This document shows positions 6,953 through 15,862 of a stretch of DNA of 64,000 nt, piece by piece; the first letter of the stretch is position 1, and each line of letters begins with the position of its first letter. A program made the translations under genes and the position numbers. Under the pieces are notes generated by a model, which searched no databases, had not been told where the DNA came from, and saw only the letters and a program-made list of their open reading frames with translations. The DNA is from Candidatus Hodarchaeota archaeon (GTDB taxonomy: Archaea; Asgardarchaeota; Heimdallarchaeia; Hodarchaeales; Hodarchaeaceae), in contig JAEOSR010000154.1 of assembly GCA_016840285.1 (NCBI GenBank), positions 13,436-77,435 of the forward strand, in the 5' to 3' direction.

Positions 6953-9649
6953 ATGGATGAGTTATTTATGCGTAGATTAAATATGCTTAAGCAATATGGC
7001 TTTGTCATTTTATTTATTCTACATTTTTCTCTTCTAAGTGCTTTTAACTCTCACTACGGATCAGCTCTCATATTTCAAAAACCTGAAATTAAAATATCAT
7101 CCGTCTCTATGAACACGCCTGCGGCTTATTCTGAACCACAAAATCTGGTCCAATTTTTAGGGGGGACACAAGAAATTGTTAATAAAATTCAGAGAAATGA
7201 GAACGATGATGAAATTTTCAATGCGACATATAATCTGATTAATCCTCAGAAACTAAGAAATGATGGATTCACAGGTCATAATGTCACAATTGCTATTTTG
7301 GACTCAGGGATAAATGAAGTCGGATGGATTACGAACTTAATAGCAAAATACACAACTATTCCTGATTCGACAATGATGGACGATGATAATGGTCATGGAA
7401 CTTTTGTAGGATCAATTATTTCGAAGATTGCTAGTAAAGCAAAACTCATTAGTATCAAAGTCAGCGATTCTTCTGGATTTATGAGTTTTGAATCCGTTGA
7501 AAAAGGTTTGAAATTTGCTCTTGATAATAATGTATCGATAATTCATGCTTCTCTAGGCTCTATTCATCTAGATGCTTTGAATTCTAGCTTAATTGCTCAA
7601 ATAAACTCCCAAAATATTACAACTGTTTTCTCTGCAGGAAATTCAGGGCCTTTTGCATCTAGTTTATCGTCTCCAGCAATTTTCGATGAAACAATTGCAG
7701 TTGGAATGGCATACAACCAAACTCACCTATACCCATCTTCTTCATCTGGGCCACGACCATCTGGAGCAATGGGACCAGACATTGTAGCACCAGGGGTAGA
7801 TATTAGAGGTCATAATCAGACTTTTGAATTCGAAAATCGCACAGGTACCTCATATGCAGCTGCGTTTGTAACGGGAACCCTCGCTCTATTAAAAGAAGCG
7901 TTTCCAGAGAAGTCTTCCCTTACTCTGAAAGCAGCACTCCTTGAAACAGCCCATTTTATGAATAATACTTCTCCAATCAGACAAGGAAACGGCTTTTTAG
8001 ATATTTCTAAAGCTTATGAGTTATTAAATACCATCAATTCAACCAATCCCCTAATTTCTTTTGCTCCCCGGGAATTATCGTCTTACTTTACGTATTTTGG
8101 TCATACAGTTAACGGAGAAAATAGAACTTATCGTCTAAGTTTGTATTCCACAATTAACACGAATCTTACTGAATTTAATACAACTCAGTCCTTCCCTTTA
8201 AAAAATGACAGTCAAGAACTCCCAATAAATATAACTGTAGGAACTCTCCCAAAAAATATCACTGTTGGATTAAATCAAATAAATATATCCTTAAACATTC
8301 CTGAGAAATTGAGTATGGCAAAACGGGAGGGATATATCACTTTTCAATTTTCCAATGGAATACATTCATCTAATTTGTCAATTACGATAGAGAATCGATA
8401 TCCAGGTGGGAATATTCTTTTTTATCAAGGATATGATAATGATACATACATCCCTGACGGGCCATCGGGTAGGTTCAGTTTGTTGCAAAAGGCACTTGAA
8501 AGCTATTATGGAATGAACTCCCATGGGGCTATCCGTCCCAACAGTTTAATGAATGCTTATGGACCATTGGTTGTAACTGAAGATGGGAGAATAACTCAGC
8601 ATGATTTAAATGGTTATCACATTCTTGTTTTAGCGGATATTGAGTTCGGGATTTCTGAGCAGGAAATCACTTTAATTCAAGAATGGGTTGCTATGGGGCA
8701 TTCTCTTTTAGTACTTTCTTATCCCTCACAAATTATTGATGGAACAGAGGCTCTCTCCAATCAAACAGCTATTAATGAGTTATTAAAACCATATGGCTTG
8801 AGTATTGAGGATGATTTAACTAATCTCTCTCGTTTCCACAACGCTACTACTAGTATCTCAAAACCTATTTTTGAGGAAAAAGGATGGGAATTCGAATACA
8901 GTGGTACATCTTTAAATATTTCAACGGGAAAAGGAGGGAAAACTCTCGCAACAGCTTATGATAGCATCAACGATAAGGAAAGTCCTATTGCGGGATATTG
9001 GGAGGAACCAGAATCAAAAGGAAAAGTTGTGGTCTTTGGAGGGATGCTTCCTTTTAATGATCATGGGATAAACGCCTATCTAAACAATATAGAAGTAATA
9101 ACTCGCATCTTTCGCTGGATGATTACAGATCAACAGCTGCCTTTAGATCTCCTTCTCACTTCTTCCCCCACGGTTCAGGGATCAACTCAGATTCAAATTA
9201 CAATGGAAAATATGAATTTAGACTTTTTTAATGGAACTATTATAGAAGCTAATGGATCTTTTAGTCAAATTATGTTTAAAAAGAGAACAAATATGTATAT
9301 TGGTTCTTGGAAACCATTAGCTGCAGGGCAAGCAATTCTTTGGTTAAACCTAGAGGCTCCGACTAATGGTGTGTTTGTTTTCGAAGTAATAAACCCAGCG
9401 TCCCAGGATATTTTCTTTTTGGTTATTATTGGTGGTTTTATTCTCTTAGGTGTAGTTTATTATCTCTTAGCTTCACGACGCCCTCAAAAACGTTCGCTCA
9501 TTGAACAAAGAGTAGCCCTTGAATTACAAAAACGGAAAAATGGCCCCCCACATGGAGGATTAGAGACTTCTGAAATGTGTCCTCAATGTCGGACTCCAAG
9601 ACACGTGAATGAATCCAAATACTGTTTCAAATGTGGGAAAGAACTGTGA
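6953..9649 (+). CDS. Membrane-anchored subtilisin-like protease, site-1-protease-like, with C-terminal zinc ribbon
   Basis: An 898-aa S8 serine protease. The N-terminal hydrophobic signal (about residues 15-32) is followed by a subtilase domain with catalytic D117 (LDSG), H148 (NGHGT), oxyanion N230 (SAGNSG) and S300 (GTSYAA). After an N-glycosylation-rich beta region comes a domain (about 485-730) resembling the post-catalytic part of eukaryotic site-1 protease MBTPS1: a run ending VLADIEFGIS, then GKVVVFGG. A membrane helix (about 820-842) leaves a cytosolic tail ending in CPQC...CFKC, a zinc ribbon. So the protease faces outward with a zinc ribbon inside. It overlaps the DHH gene start. 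A second, related protease lies at 25216-27672. Confidence 0.9.
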   Translation: MDELFMRRLNMLKQYGFVILFILHFSLLSAFNSHYGSALIFQKPEIKISSVSMNTPAAYSEPQNLVQFLGGTQEIVNKIQRNENDDEIFNATYNLINPQKLRNDGFTGHNVTIAILDSGINEVGWITNLIAKYTTIPDSTMMDDDNGHGTFVGSIISKIASKAKLISIKVSDSSGFMSFESVEKGLKFALDNNVSIIHASLGSIHLDALNSSLIAQINSQNITTVFSAGNSGPFASSLSSPAIFDETIAVGMAYNQTHLYPSSSSGPRPSGAMGPDIVAPGVDIRGHNQTFEFENRTGTSYAAAFVTGTLALLKEAFPEKSSLTLKAALLETAHFMNNTSPIRQGNGFLDISKAYELLNTINSTNPLISFAPRELSSYFTYFGHTVNGENRTYRLSLYSTINTNLTEFNTTQSFPLKNDSQELPINITVGTLPKNITVGLNQINISLNIPEKLSMAKREGYITFQFSNGIHSSNLSITIENRYPGGNILFYQGYDNDTYIPDGPSGRFSLLQKALESYYGMNSHGAIRPNSLMNAYGPLVVTEDGRITQHDLNGYHILVLADIEFGISEQEITLIQEWVAMGHSLLVLSYPSQIIDGTEALSNQTAINELLKPYGLSIEDDLTNLSRFHNATTSISKPIFEEKGWEFEYSGTSLNISTGKGGKTLATAYDSINDKESPIAGYWEEPESKGKVVVFGGMLPFNDHGINAYLNNIEVITRIFRWMITDQQLPLDLLLTSSPTVQGSTQIQITMENMNLDFFNGTIIEANGSFSQIMFKKRTNMYIGSWKPLAAGQAILWLNLEAPTNGVFVFEVINPASQDIFFLVIIGGFILLGVVYYLLASRRPQKRSLIEQRVALELQKRKNGPPHGGLETSEMCPQCRTPRHVNESKYCFKCGKEL

Positions 9650-10542
9650 GAATTGTGACACATACAGACTTTGATGGTATCTGTTGTGCTGCTCTATTTT
9701 TGCGGAAATTTGGATTGGATATTGAGATAATTTATGCTACAGTCAAAGAGGCCAAAGAATTATCTAATACTAAGCTATCTGTGGATTTTACTTGTGATTT
9801 ACCAAAGATTGGAAAATCTATCAATATTGATCATCATAAATCTAATTATGAAGAATTACATGAAACAAATCGATTAACACAAGATGATAAAGTGAATCCT
9901 AACGCTGCTTCTGCGACTGATCTTGTTTTTACGTTTTTAGAATATGAAAATGACTCTATCGCCGAAGAAGTAAGGGAGCTTGGGCATCTTGCAGATATTG
10001 CACAATTACCTTCTGAATACCATCCACTGGACATTGTTTTAAGTATGAATAGCGATGATTCTATAGTTCTACGCCTAATCAGTGAATTATTAGCAAAAAA
10101 TGGCCGACAAATTCTATCCACATCATGGTTACAAGAGAAATATAGAGAAGTTAGCGCAATATATGATGATACACATAATAAGATTAAAAAATTCATAGAA
10201 ACCACTCCGAATTTACCTCGGATATTAATTTTTGACACACGTCAAGCAATTAATAATAAATTAGCTAAAGAAGTATTTCGACCCCTCTTTGAGCAAAATG
10301 TAGTAGTTATCGCATTAGTCTATTCAAAATCAGCTCAGGAACCTGTACGGGTGAGTTTTCGTGTAACAAAAGCCGAACAATCATCTTATGATGTGTCTGT
10401 GGTTGCAAAAGCCTTCAGAGGGGGAGGCCATCGTATGGCAGCAGCTTGTTCCCTTTCATCAGATAAAATACCAGATATATTAAAACAGGAATTAAGGAAG
10501 ATTGCAAAACCAAACGATACTATACAATATCTCCAGCTTTAA
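9646..10542 (+). CDS. DHH-family phosphoesterase
   Basis: A DHH/DHHA1 phosphoesterase of about 298 residues. Metal-binding motifs are HTDFDG near the N terminus and DHHKSN near residue 60; the DHHA1 nucleic-acid-binding motif GGGHRMAAA is near 270. Relatives include RecJ-like nucleases and nanoRNases that degrade short oligonucleotides or cyclic dinucleotides. The GTG at 9646 overlaps the subtilase stop (GTGA), the usual sign of translational coupling, and a GGGAAAG site lies upstream; ATG 9631 is an alternative. Pairing with a secreted protease appears to be operon economy rather than shared function. Confidence 0.88.
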   Translation: MRIVTHTDFDGICCAALFLRKFGLDIEIIYATVKEAKELSNTKLSVDFTCDLPKIGKSINIDHHKSNYEELHETNRLTQDDKVNPNAASATDLVFTFLEYENDSIAEEVRELGHLADIAQLPSEYHPLDIVLSMNSDDSIVLRLISELLAKNGRQILSTSWLQEKYREVSAIYDDTHNKIKKFIETTPNLPRILIFDTRQAINNKLAKEVFRPLFEQNVVVIALVYSKSAQEPVRVSFRVTKAEQSSYDVSVVAKAFRGGGHRMAAACSLSSDKIPDILKQELRKIAKPNDTIQYLQL

Positions 10543-10757
10543 ATTTCAGAGCTTAGAATTTGTCTTTCGAGCAGAAATATTTCTCAAAAAGTCAATAAAC
10601 TGCGAATATTCATAGATGTCCTTGTGTATTGATTGACAAATCTTGAACCAGAACATTTTTTTCTAAAAAAAAGGTATTTTGTACGTGTATTGTTAACACC
10701 TCTACGGTAATCTTCATCTGTTTGAACAGTATATTAATATCATCTGGATTTGATACG

Positions 10758-11954
10758 TTGAGAATCGCAATTTTTTCTGAAAGTTGGGTTCCTAACCTCA
10801 ACGGAGTGGTCATTTCCATTATTAACGAAGTTCAAAGCTTAAAAAATAAACATGAGTTTGTTATTTTCGTTCCAAAACTTAAACAGAGTAAGCCCTTTGA
10901 AATAGAAGGTATTCCTATCTACGAATTTAGGAGTTTTCCATTTCCACCGTATCCAGGCTATAAAATCGCTTTACCAAGTTTATCTTTCACAAAAGCTATT
11001 CGAAAAGAAAAATTTGATCTAATACATAGTCATGGGCCTTTTAGTTTAGGATTGGCTGCCATATTAACGGCTCGTGTATTCTACGATCTTCCACTCTTAA
11101 ATACTTATCACACGGACCTAGCAGAATATTCAGGACATTTGATTGCTGGTTTTCAGGCTGAAAGATTTACAGCTTGGTTTCGTCGTTTTGCTTGGACTTA
11201 CGTTCGATGGTACTACAAGTACTCCAATGTCGTAATAACTCCTTCGAGAACTCTTCAACAGGCTCTAAGAACCCACGGGGTAAAACCTCCTGTTTATGCC
11301 TTACCAAACATGATCTCAAGCGTTTTCTTCAAAAAAAATCAAGATTCACATGAAGAGGAACTATTTCAAAAGCAAATTAGGGAAAAATTTAGAATAAAAC
11401 CACACCATCGAGTTATCCTTTATTGTGGTAGGATTTCATACGAAAAAAAATTGGAAGTAATGCTTAAGGCCTTTAAAAAAACTGAAAAATTACATCCAAA
11501 TGCATTCCTTTTGGTAGTTGGGGATGGTCCTCATCTTAAAATGTACAAAAATCAAGCTAAACAATTAAATCTAAAAAATTATGCCTTTACTGGTTTTATT
11601 AGTCATACTAAATTGCCATATATCTATAGAATGGGTGAATTTATGGTTACTCCTAGTGACACTGAAACGCAAGGATTAACTGTAATTGAAGCAATGAGTC
11701 AAAGACTTCCAGTGATTGGAGTTGCTAGAGGAGGAGTTTTAGACTATATCCATGAGAAGAATGGTATCCTTGTTCCGCCTGGAGATTCAGATTTATTTGC
11801 CCAAGCTATTACGAAATTCCTTGAGAATCCCGAAAATGTTTCTGAACGAGCTAGAAATGCCCTTGAAACTGCCCAGAATTGCTCTGCTAGAGGATTTGTG
11901 TCCCTTTTAGAGAAAGCTTTTCATCTAACAATGAAACTTCATAATTCGTCATAA
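10758..11954 (+). CDS. Glycosyltransferase family 4 (GT-B fold)
   Basis: A GT4 retaining glycosyltransferase, about 400 aa, probably building glycolipid or glycan at the inner membrane face. It starts LRIAIFSESWVPNLNGV, the classic N-terminal Rossmann strand with the glycine-rich acceptor loop. It has HSHGPFSLG and NTYHTDL in the N domain, and GRISYEKKL plus the E-x7-E donor motif (TETQGLTVIEAMS) in the C domain. TTG at 10758 gives the normal family start; a TTG at 10722 would add twelve atypical residues. Close relatives include diacylglycerol or phosphatidylinositol glycosyltransferases; the acceptor is not determinable. Confidence 0.9.
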   Translation: MRIAIFSESWVPNLNGVVISIINEVQSLKNKHEFVIFVPKLKQSKPFEIEGIPIYEFRSFPFPPYPGYKIALPSLSFTKAIRKEKFDLIHSHGPFSLGLAAILTARVFYDLPLLNTYHTDLAEYSGHLIAGFQAERFTAWFRRFAWTYVRWYYKYSNVVITPSRTLQQALRTHGVKPPVYALPNMISSVFFKKNQDSHEEELFQKQIREKFRIKPHHRVILYCGRISYEKKLEVMLKAFKKTEKLHPNAFLLVVGDGPHLKMYKNQAKQLNLKNYAFTGFISHTKLPYIYRMGEFMVTPSDTETQGLTVIEAMSQRLPVIGVARGGVLDYIHEKNGILVPPGDSDLFAQAITKFLENPENVSERARNALETAQNCSARGFVSLLEKAFHLTMKLHNSS

Positions 11955-12055
11955 TTAGAGATTATTTTTATTTTGGACAACGAGGTTTTTATCTTTCTTT
12001 TAGAAACTCCTATTTACATTCTTTTATCTTACTTAAATAAATAATGGTGATACTC

Positions 12056-12499
12056 ATGGCTTTACAACAAATAGATGTAGATGAAATAGCCACTCTAATT
12101 CTAATAATCATTGCAATTATCTTGGTAGCCATTATCCTATATATTGGTACCAGATTGATTGCAGGAAAAAAAGAAACTGAAACTGGATATATTATTCGGT
12201 TATTACTGGTTGCTTTAGTTATTGTTTTACTTGTAGCAGTAGTAATTGGGGCAATTATTGGTGCCATAGGGGAATTAGATCCCACTAATATCTTCTCAGG
12301 GGCTGCAGCACAACTTATACCAGTTCTAGTTTATCTTGCTATAATATTCTTAATTAAATACGTATTAATCCCTGAACGTGGCGAGATTGAAAAATGGAAT
12401 GCTAGTATTTGGATTGGGGTCGTCACTCTTTTTCTCATATATGTTTTTAACATAACTACAACGCTATTATTCGAAATACCAATTATTAGAGGAGTTTAA
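12056..12499 (+). CDS. Four-helix integral membrane protein
   Basis: A 147-aa protein with four hydrophobic helices (about residues 10-35, 47-74, 85-107 and 118-141) separated by short charged loops. It is extremely Ile/Leu/Val rich. No catalytic or metal motif is visible and I do not recognise a family. The start is ATG 12056, because a perfect archaeal GGTGAT ribosome binding site lies 4 nt before it; the ATG at 12044 lies upstream of that site. It is a single gene downstream of the glycosyltransferase. Confidence 0.8.
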   Translation: MALQQIDVDEIATLILIIIAIILVAIILYIGTRLIAGKKETETGYIIRLLLVALVIVLLVAVVIGAIIGAIGELDPTNIFSGAAAQLIPVLVYLAIIFLIKYVLIPERGEIEKWNASIWIGVVTLFLIYVFNITTTLLFEIPIIRGV

Positions 12500-12756
12500 A
12501 ACGGATTATTATCTCCCTACTCTTTTTTCTTTTTCTATCTACCTTTATAAGCCAGCATAACTCAATTATCAGCTTTTTAGAGGTCACTACAGCAATTGAT
12601 GAAGTATGACTATCCTATAAAACCCAAAAAATGTCATAATAACTCATTTAAACGGGAATCAGGTAATTAAATAAAGACTTACGATTATAAACTAATAATG
12701 CTAAGCTATTTAATCTAAGAAATTTGAATAATTTGTTGTTGTAGAGGCTTGGTTAA

Positions 12757-13566
12757 ATGAGAAAAAGACCATTAGGTATGGCAAAACACCCATTAGGACG
12801 ATTGAAATCATTAATTGTGATATCTGATTGGATTTCATTCACTGAAATAAAACGACCAGCAGATTCGATGTGGCTCTATAAAGGTCAGGCTATTCAATCC
12901 GTTAATACTGCAAGTGTGATCTTTATTCCAGTAGATTTTTCACGATTAATCTATAATACTAATTCATACATTTTGCTCTATGGAGCGGGAATTTATTGGA
13001 CGAAATTCTCTGTTTTCAAACAAACAATTACTACAGACCTCCGATATATTACAGGTTTGGTAGTTCCAGAGGAAAAATGGCTTGACTGTCATTTTAATAC
13101 TGAGCCTTTTGTTTTTCCTCCACCATACGATTTCATGATAGTAAGTGATAATTTACAAGAATTCGCTTTTAACGCATTAAGAACAGATGACGAATCATCA
13201 GGTTATGCCCGCCGAGCTTTTGGCCGAGGTATAATTCTCGCACAACTGGTTTTCCCGTTCAAGGAACCATTAACCATGCTAAAAAAAACAACAGAAAGTT
13301 ATGAGGCGTTTGATTCCCCCACAGCTCCTATGAGAGTTCTTATTTCAGAATTTGCAGACGGAGAAGCAATTAATGAGATCTCTGTTGAAACTTCAAATAA
13401 AAAATATGAAGAATCAATCCCTGGGATCAGGAAAATTCAACCCAATCTCTTGGAAATATTTCCTGAAAAATGGAGTAACGAAATTTATCTTAATGGTTTA
13501 CGCCGTGAGGTTTCAATAATTTCCAAAGATTTTGCATTCATTGGAGCACCTATGATCTTGAAGTGA
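12757..13566 (+). CDS. Conserved-looking protein of unknown function (269 aa)
   Basis: I do not recognise this protein. It begins with a basic segment containing two PLG repeats and is then mainly beta: alternating hydrophobic strands such as SLIVISDWISF and YILLYGAGIYW, aromatic-rich stretches and a proline cluster (FVFPPPYDF). It lacks a signal peptide or clear membrane helix. A GAGGCTTGGT stretch before the ATG may be the ribosome binding site. It stands alone with intergenic DNA on both sides. Confidence 0.65.
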   Translation: MRKRPLGMAKHPLGRLKSLIVISDWISFTEIKRPADSMWLYKGQAIQSVNTASVIFIPVDFSRLIYNTNSYILLYGAGIYWTKFSVFKQTITTDLRYITGLVVPEEKWLDCHFNTEPFVFPPPYDFMIVSDNLQEFAFNALRTDDESSGYARRAFGRGIILAQLVFPFKEPLTMLKKTTESYEAFDSPTAPMRVLISEFADGEAINEISVETSNKKYEESIPGIRKIQPNLLEIFPEKWSNEIYLNGLRREVSIISKDFAFIGAPMILK

Positions 13567-13780
13567 CCCCACTTAATAGTTCCAGACACCATTAGCTTCA
13601 CCATTGGTATTAAGCAAGTTTCAGCTCTCACATTTCCCTAAATCATCTATATTTTCCCAATGAAGCCTATCTCATATGTTACTAGGTAAAATTGAGCAAG
13701 ATCGACTTTAGCAAAGTTTTATATGTGTATCCCTGAATAATTACATCAATTTCAAAGAATTATTTTTGTTGTGATAACGT

Positions 13781-14116
13781 ATGGCTGGAATTTGGACTGA
13801 AGACCAAGCTGATTTACTAAAATATAGCTTACGGAACATTTTTGCTACTGTTCAGAACATTCTACGCTATAAATCAAATAAATTTTATGTAGCTACACCA
13901 TTTAACCAAGGTTATAGACAATTCGATATAGAAGGAAGTAGTTTAGAGGAAATAGTATACAAAGCTACAGAACTGTTAAAATCTAAGAATATTGATCGAG
14001 TAAACTTGGAAACTGCTGATGGCCTTCCTATTTTGACAATTTATTTGGAGGCAGGGCCAACAGTCATTATCAACGATGTTGTCACTGATAAAACCATATG
14101 TAACATTCTTCTTTAA
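13781..14116 (+). CDS. Small protein of unknown function (111 aa)
   Basis: A 111-aa alpha/beta protein: two N-terminal helices (about 5-32), strands FYVATPF and YRQFDI, a helix (about 53-68) and C-terminal strands. No known motif or cysteine pair is visible. A TTTTATAT box about 60 nt upstream of the ATG is a reasonable promoter. It ends just before a convergent GNAT gene. Confidence 0.6.
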   Translation: MAGIWTEDQADLLKYSLRNIFATVQNILRYKSNKFYVATPFNQGYRQFDIEGSSLEEIVYKATELLKSKNIDRVNLETADGLPILTIYLEAGPTVIINDVVTDKTICNILL

Positions 14117-14132
14117 CTATATATGATCTGTG

Positions 14133-14642
14133 TCAGTTCTGATTAATTTTTGTTAATTTATTCACTTCTAATCTGAATAGATCAGTAGTTGCTGACTTAA
14201 TATGATCAAATTGGACAAAACCCAATTTAGAATAGAACTCAAGAGCAGTTCTGTTGTTATGTTGGACACCTAATTCAATGAATTCTTTTCCTCCCTTTTG
14301 TGTTTCCTCGATTAAGTAATTCATTATTTTTTTACCAATACTCTGCCGTTGATACTTCGCTTTAAGAACTATTGCAGTAATCCACAAGGAATTTATTTCT
14401 TCATTGACCCAGAGATATCCCCCCGAATTTTTTTGGACTTCAACAATAAAGATTTTGTGATCATTTCCCTTCAAAAATTTAACTATGTCAGAAAACCAAA
14501 TTTCCCAGTTCCAATATTGAGGTATTACCTTATCCATTTCTTTATGTGATATTTCCGTTATAAATTCAAGATCTGATAACTTTGCTCGCCGTAGAATAAC
14601 AAGGGGGTCAAAAGAAAGATTAATTACAGGAAGCTCTAGCAT
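14133..14642 (-). CDS. GNAT-family N-acetyltransferase
   Basis: A 169-aa GCN5-related acetyltransferase transferring acetyl from acetyl-CoA to an amine. The core is standard: strand 4 with IVLKAKYQ, the pyrophosphate-binding R-Q-S-I-G-K loop, helix KIMNYLIEE and then ELGVQHNNRTALEFYSKLGF, the strand-helix at the CoA end. The RimI-like ending suggests a protein N-terminal or small-molecule acceptor, undecided. It is a single gene, convergent with the 111-aa protein. Confidence 0.88.
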   Translation of the reverse strand: MLELPVINLSFDPLVILRRAKLSDLEFITEISHKEMDKVIPQYWNWEIWFSDIVKFLKGNDHKIFIVEVQKNSGGYLWVNEEINSLWITAIVLKAKYQRQSIGKKIMNYLIEETQKGGKEFIELGVQHNNRTALEFYSKLGFVQFDHIKSATTDLFRLEVNKLTKINQN

Positions 14643-14714
14643 TTTTACTTTCTCTCTTATTTTTTATTGAATGTTAACCAATAACAAGTGAGCAAAAAAG
14701 CATTTTAATGTGAT

Positions 14715-15815
14715 ATGATGGAAGATACTAAAAAGAAAAAAGTTTTCCTGAATGAATCAAAAATAATTAGAGAAAGTATGTGCCGTCAGATGAGAGTGAA
14801 TTTCATTCTGGATCTAGAGAAAAGCCTTATTGGGAGCGGGGTCTATAGTTCAGCTATCAGGCTTGCTGATAAATTGAAAGAATATGGAATAAATACCGAT
14901 GTAAATGGAAGAAACTATCCATATGACATCTACCATTTTCAAACATCGCTCCCTCAATCTCTATGGAAAGCAAGAATACTCAAACGAAAAAAGAGAACTT
15001 ATAAGATATTAATGACTGGGCACACCACGATCGAGGATTATCGTAATAGTTTCCTCTTTTCGAATCGAATGAATTTTGTACTCATCCCTTATTTAACTAA
15101 GTTCTATTCCTATGCTGACTATCTAATCGCTGTAAGCGATTACAATCGGGATATACTCCTTCGGTACGGATATAGTCCGTCCCAAATTCGAGTAATCTCT
15201 AATGGGATTGATCTTACAAAAGTGCGTAAAAATCCTATATTAAGGATTAAAACACGGGAAAATCTCGGAATTTCTACTCAGCAGCTCCTTGTTATTACAG
15301 TAGGATTGTGTATTTATCGTAAAGCACCAGACATATTCACCGAGGTAGCTCTTTTATCCCCAGAACACCAATTCTACTGGATAGGAAAATATCTACCTTT
15401 AGGAACCATTGCACATTCCTCGTATCTCAGAGAAAAATTTCGTGTTGCAAGAAAAACCTCAAACATCCGTTTCACTGGGTATGTTTCGCGTTTAACATTA
15501 GAGGCTCTTTGGAATGCTGCAGATGTTTTTCTCTACGTCAGTAGAGAAGAAAATCAAGGCATCGCTCTTCTTGAAGGTATGGCTTATGGAAAAGTCCCTG
15601 TGGTTCGAGATCATCCTGTTTTTGATTGGTTAACATCGGAAATGAATTGTCTCAAAGGAAAAACAGTTGGAGATTTTTCAAAACAAATCCAACGGCTTGC
15701 AGCAGATAAAAAACTACTGGAAAACTTGCAATCAAATGGTGAATTCGCTCTAAAAGACCATGATATAAATAAATCAGTAAAAAAACTTGCTGATCTTTAT
15801 ACAGAAATCACGTAA
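14715..15815 (+). CDS. Glycosyltransferase, GT4-like (GT-B fold)
   Basis: A 366-aa GT4-type glycosyltransferase with a shortened N domain. The N-terminal strand (MRVNFILDLEKS, about residue 26) and the GSGVYS loop mark the acceptor side. VSDYNRDILLRYGY and ISNGID mark the linker; FTGYVS, then SREENQGIALLEGMAYGKVP, the E-x7-E donor motif, lie in the C domain. The 25 residues before the first strand are polar and could be extra; an internal ATG before MRVN is a possible true start. It lies beside the large surface-protein gene on the opposite strand, so a role in cell-surface glycosylation is plausible but inferred. Confidence 0.85.
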   Translation: MMEDTKKKKVFLNESKIIRESMCRQMRVNFILDLEKSLIGSGVYSSAIRLADKLKEYGINTDVNGRNYPYDIYHFQTSLPQSLWKARILKRKKRTYKILMTGHTTIEDYRNSFLFSNRMNFVLIPYLTKFYSYADYLIAVSDYNRDILLRYGYSPSQIRVISNGIDLTKVRKNPILRIKTRENLGISTQQLLVITVGLCIYRKAPDIFTEVALLSPEHQFYWIGKYLPLGTIAHSSYLREKFRVARKTSNIRFTGYVSRLTLEALWNAADVFLYVSREENQGIALLEGMAYGKVPVVRDHPVFDWLTSEMNCLKGKTVGDFSKQIQRLAADKKLLENLQSNGEFALKDHDINKSVKKLADLYTEIT

Positions 15816-15862
15816 TGAATAATCTCTGACTCGTCGTTTGATTATGATTTTTTTTCCAAAAT

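Noticed and set aside
10722..10757. N-terminal extension of the GT4 enzyme from TTG 10722
   Set aside because: The twelve extra residues precede the first Rossmann strand, which normally starts the protein.
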